Program-made: the position numbers and the translations under genes | Part shown: piece by piece, positions 16,634 through 26,300 of the stretch | How positions within the stretch are numbered: the first letter of the stretch is position 1 | How the letters are laid out: each line of letters begins with the position of its first letter | From: Acidiferrobacteraceae bacterium | GTDB lineage: Bacteria > Pseudomonadota > Gammaproteobacteria > Acidiferrobacterales > JAJDNE01 | Length of the DNA: 42,442 nucleotides | Reading direction: 5' to 3' | NCBI GenBank assembly: GCA_037388825.1 | Contig: JARRJV010000020.1 | Location: 1 to 42,442 of the forward strand | Notes under the pieces: generated by a model | The model's input: the letters and a program-made list of their open reading frames with translations, nothing else | What the model was told of the DNA's origin: nothing | Databases searched by the model: none

Positions 16634-17677
16634 ATGTCCGTCGAAAACAAGTCCAATCGCGCCATCGCCATCTGGCTGCTGGTCGTCTGCGCCCTCATCT
16701 TCAGCATGGTCGTGCTGGGCGGTGTCACCCGCCTGACCCGCTCGGGCCTGTCCATGGTCGACTGGAACCCCATCATGGGTGTGGTACCACCCTTGAGCAC
16801 GGAGCAATGGCAAAAGACCTTCGATCGTTATCAGCAGTTCCCGGAGTACAAGAAGGTGAACGAGGGCATGACCCTGAGCCAGTTCAAATCCATCTTCTGG
16901 TTCGAATACGCCCATCGCCTGCTGGGCCGCACCATCGGCTTGGCCTTTCTGGTTCCCTTTCTTGTCTTTCTGGTGCGGCGGAAGATTCCGCGCTCACTGA
17001 CGCCCCAACTCATCACCATGTTCGTGCTTGGCGGCCTGCAGGGCCTGCTCGGCTGGTACATGGTGAAAAGCGGACTGATCAATCACCCACGTGTAAGCCA
17101 GTATCGCCTGACCGCGCATCTGTCTGCGGCCATTCTTATATATGGATACATTCTCTGGGTGGCCCTAGGCCTGCTGCTGCCGAAACCGGTGAGCGATCCC
17201 GAGCGCGCACCCTTGTTGCGGCGTCTGGCGCTTACCCTGTTCGCCGTGATCTGCATCATGATCGTTTCCGGCGGTTTCGTCGCCGGAACCCATTCCGGAT
17301 ACGGTTTCAACACCTTCCCCACCATGAACGGGTTCTGGATCCCGCCGGCCCTGTACAGCGAGGTTCCGTGGTGGCTGAACTGGTTCGAGAACCATACGAC
17401 CATTCAGTTCAACCATCGCATGATTGCCTGGATTCTCATTTTCAGCGTGCCGGCCTTCTGGTTCTTTGCCCGCAAGCAGATCTCCGATCGCATCACCCGC
17501 ATTGGCGTGCATGCCCTTCTTGCCGCGCTGGCCTTGCAGGTGACCCTGGGCATCACCACCTTGCTTCTGGTGGTTCCGGTGCCGATCGCGGCCATGCATC
17601 AGGCCGGCGCCCTGATCGTTTTCACGGCTATCCTGTTCGTCAATCGCCGCTTGTGGACGCGCGCCGCTTCGGCATGA
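16634..17677 (+). CDS. ctaA: Heme A synthase CtaA (COX15 family)
   Basis: CtaA oxidises the C8 methyl of heme O to the formyl of heme A for aa3-type oxidases. The 347-residue protein (ATG at 16634) has eight hydrophobic segments. The four heme-binding histidines lie in family motifs: H94 in EYAHRLLGR, H162 in RLTAHLSAA, H261 in FNHRMIAW and H322 in AMHQAGAL. The first extracytoplasmic loop has the conserved GGVTRLTRSGLSMVDW segment. A TATATT hexamer at 16588-16593 could be its -10. It stands alone, but fits the CtaG, Sco and PCuAC genes further along as part of cytochrome oxidase biogenesis. Confidence 0.95.
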   Translation: MSVENKSNRAIAIWLLVVCALIFSMVVLGGVTRLTRSGLSMVDWNPIMGVVPPLSTEQWQKTFDRYQQFPEYKKVNEGMTLSQFKSIFWFEYAHRLLGRTIGLAFLVPFLVFLVRRKIPRSLTPQLITMFVLGGLQGLLGWYMVKSGLINHPRVSQYRLTAHLSAAILIYGYILWVALGLLLPKPVSDPERAPLLRRLALTLFAVICIMIVSGGFVAGTHSGYGFNTFPTMNGFWIPPALYSEVPWWLNWFENHTTIQFNHRMIAWILIFSVPAFWFFARKQISDRITRIGVHALLAALALQVTLGITTLLLVVPVPIAAMHQAGALIVFTAILFVNRRLWTRAASA

Positions 17678-17696
17678 CTGCATTTGCATGATCGCA

Positions 17697-17715
17697 GCGC
17701 CGGTCTTTCCGGCGC
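17697..17715 (+). terminator. Hairpin downstream of ctaA
   Basis: GCGCCGG (17697-17703), loop TCTTT, then CCGGCGC (17709-17715) form a perfect 7-bp GC-rich stem starting 20 bases after the ctaA stop. The tail is pyrimidine-rich (TTCCCTGACCTTTCC) but not a clean T run, so termination may be weak. Confidence 0.6.
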
Positions 17716-17896
17716 TTCCCTGACCTTTCCTTCGTGATTGCCGCGGCGACTCGGCATTCCTGCCTGCAATTGCCACAAGGCGCGTGCAGGAAAAAGCTTG
17801 TCGAGTTGTGTGCGCGCGGAACATACTGTGTAGCCAGGAGCTTCAGCATGGGCTTTCCGGCACAACGTCCATGCTGCATCGACCAGGGGAACAGAC

Positions 17897-18265
17897 ATGG
17901 ATGAATATAAACAGGAGTTTCAGGACCAGGATGACGTGCTGTTCGTACGACTCTCCGGCCAGTTTCCGCGCGAACTTCTCCGACAGCAGCGGAACCTCTT
18001 CCAGCCACTCATCGACGCGTGCCATGCGCACGAGCGCAAGAAGGCGATTGTCGACGCACGCGACCTGCAGACCGACTTCGACACCATGGAGATCTTTGAG
18101 CTCGGCGAAAGTGCCGTGACCTTGACGCGTCAAGGCCTTCGCGTCGCTCTCGTAGCGCGCCAGGACATGATCGACCGTTTGTTCGAGGACGTCGCCTTCA
18201 ATCGCGGTGGCGTTATCGGTGTCTTCACGGACATGGACGAGGCGCGCGATTGGGTTCTGAAGTAG
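17897..18265 (+). CDS. STAS/SpoIIAA-like domain protein
   Basis: A 122-residue soluble protein. Strand-helix alternation such as DVLFVRLSGQF, ACHAHERKKAIVDARDL, LRVALVARQDM and GVIGVFTDMDEARDWV resembles SpoIIAA-like (STAS-related) proteins found in proteobacteria. No conserved serine phosphorylation motif of anti-anti-sigma factors was seen, so a regulatory switch is not assured. The start is ATG at 17897, with GGGGAAC eight bases upstream. It stands alone, 219 bases after ctaA and convergent with the diguanylate cyclase gene. Function unknown. Confidence 0.6.
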   Translation: MDEYKQEFQDQDDVLFVRLSGQFPRELLRQQRNLFQPLIDACHAHERKKAIVDARDLQTDFDTMEIFELGESAVTLTRQGLRVALVARQDMIDRLFEDVAFNRGGVIGVFTDMDEARDWVLK

Positions 18266-18404
18266 CGCAGGGACTACACTACCTGCACAGATGCGACGAC
18301 TGCCTGGGAGCCGACGGCGGACATCGCCGCTCGCGTCGTCCTGCAACTGCAGGGATGGGAATTGATCTATTCTCTTTCTGACGCCGGATTTTTCGGCAAG
18401 GATG

Positions 18405-19520
18405 TCAGTTGCCGGCTGACACTTCTTGCTCGAAAGCGGTTACGGCATTCTTGCCGGATTGCTTGGACCGATACATGGCCTTGTCGGCCTGGCCTCCCAG
18501 CGTATCGAGATCATCCATCCCGCTGGCCACACCGAAACTGGCCGTGATTCCTATGGTCTTTCCTTCAGCCGGAATCCTCAGCTCCGCGATCTGCTTGCGC
18601 AATTGCTCGGCGATCGCAAGCGATTGCTGCATCGTCGTGCCGGGAAGGAGTATCGCGAATTCCTCGCCGCCGATCCGACCTGAAATATCAGATCTTCGCA
18701 AACGGTCCTGGAATATGTTTCCAACCTTCACAAGCGCGCGATCACCGGCTGCATGGCCATAGCTGTCGTTAATTTTTTTGAAATTGTCGATGTCCATAAT
18801 AATCATCGATACGGGTTTGTCGTTCCTGCGGCTCGCGTTGCTCACCACCCTGGCAAACTCGTAGAATGCGCGTCGCGTGTACAAGCCCGTCAGATCATCG
18901 ATGTTCGCCATCCTCTCCGCCTGACGGCGAGATCGGTCCAGTTCGCGGGTCATCAGAAAATTCTGGTTGAGCGTTGCCCCGAGAAAGCGGGTGGCCCGCA
19001 CGGCCGATGCGAGGAACAGGATCGCACCAATAGCCAGACCGACGAGCATACCGGACCCGGAGAACAGGAAGGACACTGTTGCCGGAAGCAGGATTGCTGC
19101 TATGGTGCTGATGGTCATAACAGCGTGCGAGGAATACACGGAAATCGCGCCACCAGCCAGGCCCACCAGGAAGCAGAAGGTGATCACCTGTAGCAACTGC
19201 GATTCGGCCGGCATGATCAGCAGACTACCAATCCCCCAGATCAATGACGTCAGCAACAGTGTGATGAAATACGGCCGTTCCCAGGCCAGTAGATCCACAT
19301 CTGCGGGTATGAGAAAAGTCAAAGACAAAATGCCATACCAGGCAAGCAGGAGGCGGTGATCCTGGTAGTCCCAGAGAATGGCCAGCAGTACGGACGCTGC
19401 GAGGATGCTCACAAAAATCCCCGGAAATGACTGGCGGTACAGCAAGCGCAACCGGTCCGATCGCACCAGTAGCGATAAATCCGGAACAGTCTCCTGCCCC
19501 TTTTGGATTGTGTCAGTCAT
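18405..19520 (-). CDS. Membrane-bound diguanylate cyclase (GGDEF)
   Basis: Makes cyclic di-GMP from two GTP. The N-terminal half (about residues 30-180) has several membrane helices forming an uncharacterised MASE-like sensor. A short linker leads to a GGDEF domain from about residue 205. The active-site motif GGEEF is at residues 284-288. The inhibitory-site motif R275-R-S-D278 lies exactly five residues before it, so product feedback inhibition is expected. The metal-binding aspartate is in MDIDNFKKIND. No EAL domain is attached. A TATAGT hexamer on the minus strand (rc of 19558-19563) may be its -10. Confidence 0.93.
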   Translation of the reverse strand: MTDTIQKGQETVPDLSLLVRSDRLRLLYRQSFPGIFVSILAASVLLAILWDYQDHRLLLAWYGILSLTFLIPADVDLLAWERPYFITLLLTSLIWGIGSLLIMPAESQLLQVITFCFLVGLAGGAISVYSSHAVMTISTIAAILLPATVSFLFSGSGMLVGLAIGAILFLASAVRATRFLGATLNQNFLMTRELDRSRRQAERMANIDDLTGLYTRRAFYEFARVVSNASRRNDKPVSMIIMDIDNFKKINDSYGHAAGDRALVKVGNIFQDRLRRSDISGRIGGEEFAILLPGTTMQQSLAIAEQLRKQIAELRIPAEGKTIGITASFGVASGMDDLDTLGGQADKAMYRSKQSGKNAVTAFEQEVSAGN

Positions 19521-19711
19521 AGTTCAACTGAGAATCAGGATATCGTGCACTACTCAAACTATAGCAGTAACCTAACACACGTGTAGGCGGGAGGGTGCAG
19601 CTGATTCTGTCGGGACCGCCTGGAGTCGGAGCAAAGGTTCCAGCAATCGCCAGAAGTTGCCAGCGAAAAGGTACCCGGAGAATCTCATTCCCGACAGCCC
19701 GGGAACAGGTG

Positions 19712-20116
19712 CTAGAGGCTCGGCGTTGAGTCCTTGCGGCCTCGGTTGCCTTCCTGCTCGAATTTCTCCTGGCAATTCACACAGCGCAACGCGGTAGGCA
19801 TGGTTTCCAGGCGTTCGAAGGGAATCGCTTCACCGCAGTCGACGCAATCGCCGTAGGTACCGGACTCCACGCGCAGCAACGCCGCATCGAGATCACGCAG
19901 TTCGTCGTATTCGGCGACCAGGTGGGCGACGTTGAGATCGGCAAGTACATCCGCCACGGCATCATCGCCGCTGTCGTGTACACGATCCATGTTCTCCACC
20001 AGGTTGGCATGGCCCTCGCGGCGCAACGCATCCTCGAGACCGTCTCGCAGGACATCGCGCCCCGCGCGCATGTCTTCCTTCAGGGCCTGCAATTGCTGCT
20101 TGCTCAGGTCAGTCAT
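19712..20116 (-). CDS. DksA/TraR family C4 zinc-finger protein
   Basis: A 134-residue protein with an N-terminal coiled coil (about residues 5-80) and a four-cysteine zinc finger, CVDC-x17-CVNC, typical of DksA/TraR proteins that enter the RNA polymerase secondary channel. An acidic stretch HDSGDDAVADVLAD lies where the DksA coiled-coil tip is found, but the classic tip residues are not clearly conserved, so it is a paralogue rather than the main DksA. Upstream lies an AT-rich run (TATATATA around 20150) that may hold its promoter. It is 69 bases downstream of moeA on the same strand. Confidence 0.9.
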   Translation of the reverse strand: MTDLSKQQLQALKEDMRAGRDVLRDGLEDALRREGHANLVENMDRVHDSGDDAVADVLADLNVAHLVAEYDELRDLDAALLRVESGTYGDCVDCGEAIPFERLETMPTALRCVNCQEKFEQEGNRGRKDSTPSL

Positions 20117-20185
20117 GCCATTTCTCCAGTTCGTGTTCGGCCCACTATCTATATATATAAAGGTAACGCGTACAGCCCACGCGGT

Positions 20186-21388
20186 CTATTCAATATCCAG
20201 GGTCAGGGGCAACACTGCAACCCGCGCACCAGCGGCGTGGCCACTGCTGTCGTGTTCCACCCGCATGAGACCGTTGGTATCGCGCAAAGTGCCCAGCATA
20301 TGCGAGCCCTGACCGGGCAAGGCGGTGGCGTGCAGCACGCCATCCTGCACGTGAAGGCGTGCGCGCAGAAACTCGGTTCTTCCTGGCGCATGGCGGACGT
20401 CGTTATCCGCGATCGCCTGCAGGACCAGGCGATGATACGGAGCGTGGTACCACGCCAGTACCGCCGGCCGCACAAACAGTTCGAAGGTGACCAGACTGGA
20501 AACCGGATTCCCTGGCAAGCCGAAGAAGTGGGCACGCTCGCCGAGATGACCGTGGGCCAGGGGCTTGCCCGGCTTGACGCGCACCTTCCAGAAATGGATC
20601 TCGCCGATCTCGGCGAACACCTCTTTGACCAGGTCGTGGTCGCCCACGGACACGCCGCCACTGGAAACAATGAAGTCATAGTCGGCCGCCGACTGCAGGC
20701 GCTCGCGCACGGCTTCGGGCCGGTCTTCCACCGTGCCGCCATCATCTACCTCGCAGCCCAGGGCCTGCAGTTGCAGGATCGTCGCCATGCGGTTGGACTC
20801 GTAGATTTGTCCCGGCTTGAGTGGAGTGCCCGGCGCTACCAGTTCATCGCCAGTGGCAAACACCAGTGCCCGCGCCGGCTGAAACACTTCGGGCCTGGCC
20901 ACGCCGGCGGCGGACAGCAGCGCGAGATCGCGGGCGTTGAGTCTCTTGCCGACAGGAAACAGCGGGCTACCGGCTGCGAAGTCCTCGCTGGCATGGCGTA
21001 TGTTCTGCCCCGGCTGAACCGTGCGCGGCAAATGTATACGATCCCCTTCGATGCGCACGTCTTCCTGGATCACCACGGCATCGGCGCCCGTCGGCACGGG
21101 CGCGCCGGTGAAGATGCGCATGGTGGTTCCGGGTTTCAACGCCGGCGGCGGGTCACCGGCACGGGACTCGCCCGCCAGCGGGAGATGAAAATCCTCCCGC
21201 ACCAGATCGACGGTGTTGACCGCGTATCCGTCCATGGCCGAATTGTCAAAAGCGGGATTGGCCACCACGGCGGCGGTCCCGGCACCCAGATAGCGGCCAT
21301 GGGCCTGATCGAGATAGACCGTCTCGGTGTCCTGCGCCTTGCGAATGCCGGCAACGATCTCCGCCTGGGCCTGTTCCAGTGTCAGCAT
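20186..21388 (-). CDS. moeA: Molybdopterin molybdenumtransferase MoeA
   Basis: Inserts molybdate into adenylylated molybdopterin to make molybdenum cofactor. The 400-residue protein shows the MoeA domains in order: N-terminal NPAFDNSAMDGYAV, the GTMRIFTGAPVPTGADAVV segment, then FATGDELV and the active-site loop FIVSSGGVSVGDHD, KVRVKPGKPLAHG and FFGLPGNPVSSLV. The C-terminal beta domain has TEFLRARL. The start is the internal ATG at 21388 (MLTLEQAQAEI), which fits the family; the extra 16 codons upstream are not conserved-looking. It is divergent from moaB-moaC, forming a compact cofactor cluster. Confidence 0.96.
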   Translation of the reverse strand: MLTLEQAQAEIVAGIRKAQDTETVYLDQAHGRYLGAGTAAVVANPAFDNSAMDGYAVNTVDLVREDFHLPLAGESRAGDPPPALKPGTTMRIFTGAPVPTGADAVVIQEDVRIEGDRIHLPRTVQPGQNIRHASEDFAAGSPLFPVGKRLNARDLALLSAAGVARPEVFQPARALVFATGDELVAPGTPLKPGQIYESNRMATILQLQALGCEVDDGGTVEDRPEAVRERLQSAADYDFIVSSGGVSVGDHDLVKEVFAEIGEIHFWKVRVKPGKPLAHGHLGERAHFFGLPGNPVSSLVTFELFVRPAVLAWYHAPYHRLVLQAIADNDVRHAPGRTEFLRARLHVQDGVLHATALPGQGSHMLGTLRDTNGLMRVEHDSSGHAAGARVAVLPLTLDIE

Positions 21389-21504
21389 GCCAATGATCCG
21401 TACAAGCGATTCCCCTTGTGCCGGCGATAGTATCACGGCGACGCGCGACGCTGCGCCTGACCTCGCTTATACTCTGTCTCCCGAACCGAACGGGAAATTC
21501 TTCA

Positions 21505-22029
21505 ATGGGCAAAGCCGAACGGGTCTTCGTACCCCTGAACGTCGCCATCCTGACTTCCTCGGACACGCGTACGCCGGAGACCGATACCTCGGGCGACCTG
21601 GTTCAGGAGCGGTTGCTGGCGGCCGGCCACGAGGTGGCGGGCCGGAAGATTCACGGTGATGACCTCGCGGGCCTGCGCGAACTCGTCCAGGGCTGGGTCT
21701 CCGATCCGGGGATCGACGCCATCATCACCACCGGTGGTACCGGCCTGACCCAGCGCGACGTCCTGCCCGAGGTAGTGGAACCAATGTTCAGCAAGGCCAT
21801 CCCCGGCTTCGGCGAGTTGTTCCGTATGCTCTCCTTTGAGGACATCGGCACCTCCACCATTGAGTCCCGCGCCGTGGCGGGCGTCGCCGACGGCACACTG
21901 ATCTTCTGCCTGCCCGGTTCCACCGGCGCCTGCCGCCTCGGCATGGACCGCATCATCCTGCCCCAGATCGACGGCCGCACCGGGCCGTGCAACCTGGTGG
22001 CCCTGCTGCCAAGGATTCGTCATGAGTAA
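21505..22029 (+). CDS. moaB: Molybdenum cofactor biosynthesis protein MoaB
   Basis: MoaB/MogA-fold protein of 174 residues, predicted to adenylylate molybdopterin. Key segments are [18 protein letters not shown], the nucleotide-binding loop [17 protein letters not shown] and [15 protein letters not shown]. The start at ATG 21505 gives the family N-terminus; the frame upstream is not coding. TATACT at 21468-21473 may be its -10. It overlaps moaC by eight bases and is divergent from moeA, so the set covers several steps of cofactor synthesis. MoaA, MoaD and MoaE are not in this window. Confidence 0.94.
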   Translation: MGKAERVFVPLNVAILTSSDTRTPETDTSGDLVQERLLAAGHEVAGRKIHGDDLAGLRELVQGWVSDPGIDAIITTGGTGLTQRDVLPEVVEPMFSKAIPGFGELFRMLSFEDIGTSTIESRAVAGVADGTLIFCLPGSTGACRLGMDRIILPQIDGRTGPCNLVALLPRIRHE

Positions 22030-22504
22030 GCTCACCCATTTTGATGAACACGGACAGGCCCATATGGTGGACGTGGGAGAAAAGGAAAAGACCGAGCGTC
22101 GTGCCGTGGCCGAAGGCCGTATTCGAATGCAGGCCGAAACCCTGGAGCGTGTCCGCCAGGGCGAGCACGAGAAAGGTGACGTGCTGGGCATCGCCCGCGT
22201 CGCCGGCATCATGGCGGCGAAGAAGACCTCGGAACTGGTTCCTCTGTGTCATCCCCTGGCCCTGACCTCGGTGAATGTGAATTTCGAGGAGGAAGACAAT
22301 CCGCCGGCGGTGCACTGCGTCGCCACAGTTGCCACCCGCGACCGCACCGGCGTGGAGATGGAGGCCCTGACCGTGGTCCAGATCGCACTGCTAACCATTT
22401 ACGATATGTGCAAGTCCGTAGACCGGGGCATGACCATGGAAGGAATCCGCCTGCTGGAAAAATCCGGCGGGAAATCCGGGGAATGGAAGCATTCCCAAGG
22501 CTGA
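22022..22504 (+). CDS. moaC: Cyclic pyranopterin monophosphate synthase MoaC
   Basis: MoaC makes cyclic pyranopterin monophosphate from the MoaA product in molybdenum cofactor synthesis. The 160-residue protein carries the family motifs [61 protein letters not shown] and [11 protein letters not shown], covering the substrate pocket. Length matches the E. coli protein. It begins inside the end of moaB and is probably translated by coupling. Confidence 0.97.
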   Translation: MSKLTHFDEHGQAHMVDVGEKEKTERRAVAEGRIRMQAETLERVRQGEHEKGDVLGIARVAGIMAAKKTSELVPLCHPLALTSVNVNFEEEDNPPAVHCVATVATRDRTGVEMEALTVVQIALLTIYDMCKSVDRGMTMEGIRLLEKSGGKSGEWKHSQG

Positions 22505-22607
22505 TCGGGATTTTTACCCCACACTCTTCGAAATCGCCGTCTACTCTAAAAATGGTGACCGAACAATCGTCCGGTCCGCGGCATAAGTGTATTCGAGGAG
22601 TATTGTC

Positions 22608-22808
22608 ATGTATGAAAATGTCGGGCCCACAGAACGATTTCTGCGCATTGTCGTTGGCCTCGCCTTGCTACCCATGTTTGTTTATTTCGAGGGGAATCTC
22701 CGCTGGGTCGGCCTGATCGGTGCGATCCCCCTTCTGACCGGTATTTTCAAGTGGTGCCCCGGATATTTCCTCCTCGGCATCAAACTCGAAGACGCGAAGC
22801 CAGAATAA
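22608..22808 (+). CDS. Small DUF2892 membrane protein, first copy
   Basis: A 66-residue protein with two predicted membrane helices (FLRIVVGLALLPMFVYF and GLIGAIPLLTGIF) and the DUF2892 ending KWCPGYFLLGI. Such proteins resemble the C-terminal membrane part of the rhodanese YgaP and often carry a cysteine-proline pair, as here (WCP). The start is ATG at 22608, with GAGGAG at 22595-22600. A terminator-like hairpin follows. A paralogue lies 137 bases downstream. Function unknown; a role in sulfur or redox stress handling is only suggested by YgaP. Confidence 0.88.
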   Translation: MYENVGPTERFLRIVVGLALLPMFVYFEGNLRWVGLIGAIPLLTGIFKWCPGYFLLGIKLEDAKPE

Positions 22809-22842
22809 ATTCGACGCCAGTTGGAACAAATACCTGTATCAG

Positions 22843-22871
22843 GGCCGGGGTCTTGCTCCCGGCCTTGTTTT
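22843..22871 (+). terminator. Rho-independent terminator
   Basis: GGCCGGG (22843-22849), an eight-base loop, then CCCGGCC (22858-22864) and TTGTTTT. This is a strong GC-rich stem with a T-rich tail 34 bases after the first DUF2892 stop. It separates the two paralogues into different transcripts. Confidence 0.85.
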
Positions 22872-22879
22872 GATGCCGT

Positions 22880-22920
22880 TTGACCTGAATCAAAGCCAGC
22901 GCCGGGGCCTGTGCTAGAGT
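22880..22920 (+). promoter_or_regulatory. FNR-activated class II promoter for the second DUF2892 gene
   Basis: TTGAC-CTGA-ATCAA at 22880-22893 differs at one base from the FNR consensus TTGAT-N4-ATCAA. A TAGAGT hexamer at 22915-22920 is placed for a -10 whose start point (about 22928) would put the box centre at -41.5, the class II position. The gene start follows at 22946 behind GGAGG. Confidence 0.72.
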
Positions 22921-22945
22921 GCGCTCAATCGTTCCGGAGGCAATC

Positions 22946-23161
22946 ATGGTCAAAAACGTTGGTACCGCAGACAAGGTCATCCGTATCGTGCTCGGGGTTG
23001 CGCTGATCGCCTTGATCTTCATCCTGCAGGTCCCGATAAAGTGGGGCGGACTGATCATGGCGGTTGTCGGGGTTGTCCTGATCGCCACCGCTCTCATGAA
23101 CTGGTGTCCGATCTTCCGGATCCTCGGGATCAGCAGCCGCAAGGGATCCTCCGCAACGTAA
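22946..23161 (+). CDS. Small DUF2892 membrane protein, second copy
   Basis: A 71-residue paralogue of the upstream DUF2892 protein: MVKNVGTADKVIRIVLGVAL, two hydrophobic helices and the ending NWCPIFRILGIS with the same cysteine-proline pair. The start is ATG at 22946 behind CCGGAGGCAATC; the longer frame from 22919 starts inside the promoter. It has its own promoter with an FNR-type box, so it should be induced at low oxygen, unlike the first copy, which has none visible. Confidence 0.9.
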   Translation: MVKNVGTADKVIRIVLGVALIALIFILQVPIKWGGLIMAVVGVVLIATALMNWCPIFRILGISSRKGSSAT

Positions 23162-23335
23162 ACTCCTCCTCCTGAGCTTCCGGCCGCCGCGTCCCATCCC
23201 CGGGGCGCGCGCGGGCGGCATCTTGCACGCCTACCGGAAAGAATGCAGGGATTCCGTGCGCAACCGCGATGCTGCCGCTACAATAGCGCCCCCGCGAACA
23301 CCTGAACGAATAAACACGCTACGGGATCGGTTTTC

Positions 23336-26300
23336 ATGTCTAAACTCAAACTGGGCCTGCCAGGACTTGGCTATCCCGACCTGCGCACGGTCGCGGGCCT
23401 GCAGAAACTGGATGAACTGTTCCTGCAACGGCTGACGGAGCAGGACGCCGACCTGGCGCGTCGCCTGCAAGCCTACCGCGACGGGGAGATCTCCGTCCCC
23501 CTGGAAACAAGCGAGCTGCTGCTGGCCTGCGCCCCGGTTCTGGAGGAATTCATCGCCGAGTTGTTTGGTATCCGCGAGGCAATGGAAGAACTGCTGCGGG
23601 ATACCCTTTCCCACGACCCGATATTCGCCTTCAAGAAGCTGTTCGTGCTGCGCCGCGCGCGCCGGCGACTGATGAAGAAAGACGTGGACGAGAGCTTTGC
23701 CGAACTCGACGCCTGGCTGGCGAATGCACTGGAGGCCGGGGGCCTGACCGATGACGACCGGGAACTGGCCATTGCGCGCTACGGCCAGCAACTGCTGGAC
23801 GACAAGGACAATCAGGCCGATGCGATCGAGATGCTGACGCGCTGGTGCGTCCGCGCGCTCACCCTGCCGGAGGGCCAGGATGCGGTGCGCGGCTGGGTCA
23901 GCTTCCGCCTGCCACAGCCGGTGGACCACAATGCCCTGGTTCCGACCGAACCCGTTCCGGGCGACCAGGCAGGCCGCACGGTCATCCCCATACATCGCTA
24001 CCGCGACGGCTTCGGCCTCACAGATCCGCGCATGAACCAGCGCGCGGTACAGGGGGAGGTCGACTACTGCATCTACTGCCACGACCATGACGGTGATTTC
24101 TGTTCCAAGGGCTTCCCGGTGAAGAAAGGCGAACCGGAACAGGGATACAAGACCAACCCCCTGGGCGTGGACCTGGTCGGCTGCCCCCTGGATGAAAAGA
24201 TTTCCGAGATGCATCTCCTGAAGAAGGAGGGGCACACCCTCGCCGCCCTCACCATGATCATGGTGGACAACCCCATGGTTCCGGCCACAGGCCATCGCAT
24301 CTGCAACGACTGCATGAAGGCCTGCGTCTATCAGAAGCAGGATGCGGTGAACATCCCGCAGATCGAAACCCGGGTCTTGACCGATGTGCTCAATCTTCCC
24401 TGGGGCGTGGAAATCTATGACCTGCTTACGCGCTGGAACCCGCTGCGCCGCGAGGCACGCATCGCCAAACCCTACAATGGACTCAAGGTGCTCATTGCCG
24501 GCATGGGCCCGGCGGGCTTCACCCTCGCCCACTACCTGACCCTTGAAGGCTTTGCCGTGGTCGGCATCGACGGGCTCAAGATCGAACCGCTGCCGCAGGA
24601 ACTGATTGATCAGCCGATCCGCAACTACAGTGACATCCAGGAAAAGCTGGACCAGCGCATTCTTGCCGGCTTCGGTGGCGTCGCTGAATACGGTATCACC
24701 GTGCGCTGGGACAAAAACTTTCTCAAGCTGATCTATCTCACCCTGATGCGTCGCCCGCGCTTCCAGGTCTTCGGGGGGGTCCGCTTCGGTGGCACCCTCA
24801 CGGTGGAACAGGCCTGGGACGCCGGCTTCGACCATCTCGCCATTGCCGTGGGCGCCGGCCTGCCCCAGGCCCTGCCCATCCCTGGCAGCCTGGCTCCCGG
24901 CATGCGCATGGCCGCCGACTTCCTCATGGCACTGCAACTTACCGGCGCCGCCAAGGACAGCAGTCTAGCCAATCTGCAGGTGCGCCTGCCAGCGGTGGTA
25001 ATCGGTGGCGGGCTCACGGGTGTAGACGCCGCCACCGAGGTTCAGGCCTATTACCTCGTACAGATAGAGAAAATCCTGCACCGCTACGAGATCCTGGTGA
25101 AGGCCTACGGCGAGAAGAACGTCCGCGAGGGACTGGATCCCCTGTCACTGACAATCCTGGATGAGTATTTGGAACACGGCCGTGCCGTGCGCGCCGAACG
25201 TAAACGCGCCGCATCAGCCGGCAAGGAACCGAAACTCCATGCCCTGGCACAGCAATGGGGCGGCGTCACCATCGCCTACCGCCGGCGTATGCAGGATTCC
25301 CCCGCCTACCTGCGCAATCACGAGGAAGTGATCAAGGCCATGGAGGAAGGCGTGATGTATGGCGAGGGCCTGAGCCCGAAGGCGGCGCGCCTCGATGCCG
25401 ACGGTCAGGTCGATGCCCTGCTGTGCGAACGCGTATCTTTCGATGCCGAAGGAAAACCGACCGACGAGCGCGAAGAGATCGAGCTGCCGGCACGCACGGT
25501 GCTCGTGGCCACAGGCGCAAAACCCAACATCGCCTACTACTTCGAGCACCGTGGAACTTTCGAACTCAACGAACGCAACTATCAGACCAACCGGTTCGAG
25601 AACGGTGCCCTGCAGCCGGTCCCGGTGGCGCCACACGTCAAGGACGCGGCCTTCGGTGCCTTCACGTCCTACGACCGCGACGGTCACCGGGTGAGCTTCA
25701 TCGGCGATACCCATCCGGTATTCAATGGCAATGTGGTCAAGGCCATCGCCTCGGGCATGCGCATCTACGGACGCATCATCGAGACCTTCGGCGAGCGCGC
25801 CCATGCAAGCGGCGACGAAAATGAATATGTTGCATTCCGCCAGACCATGGAAGAACAGCTGCAGGCAAGGGTCGTGAGTGTGGAACGCCTGACGCCGCAA
25901 TCCGTGGAAGTCACGGTGCGCGCACCACTGGCGGCGAAACGCTACCAACCGGCGCAGATGTTCCGTCTGCAGAACTATGAAACGCTTTCTCCCCTTGTCG
26001 AGGGCACACGCCTGCAGACCGAGACCCTGGTACTGACCGGATCCCGCGTGGATCCCGAGGCCGGAACCGTTTCCGTAATCGTGCGCGAGCGCGGTGCCAG
26101 TTCGCGACTGTGCGCCACCCTGCGCCCCGGCGACCCTCTGATTCTCATGGGGCCGGGCGGCAACAAGTCCCTTATACCGGAGAATGAAACCGTGCTGGTG
26201 GCGGGTGACTGGCTCGCGGCCGTGGCCTTGCGCTCCCTGGGCCCGGCCTACAAGGCCAGGGGAAACCGGGTGCTGTTCATGGTCAGTCTGCCGAACGCGG

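Noticed and set aside
18120-18135. 16-bp perfect palindrome CCTTGACGCGTCAAGG
   Set aside because: It lies inside the STAS-like coding sequence with no promoter nearby; a chance palindrome is more likely.
19922-21430. Long plus-strand open frame of 502 codons
   Set aside because: Antisense to moeA and the DksA/TraR gene; GC-rich codon structure opens such frames by chance.
23231-24937. Minus-strand open frame of 568 codons
   Set aside because: Antisense to the multidomain oxidoreductase, whose cofactor motifs are clear.
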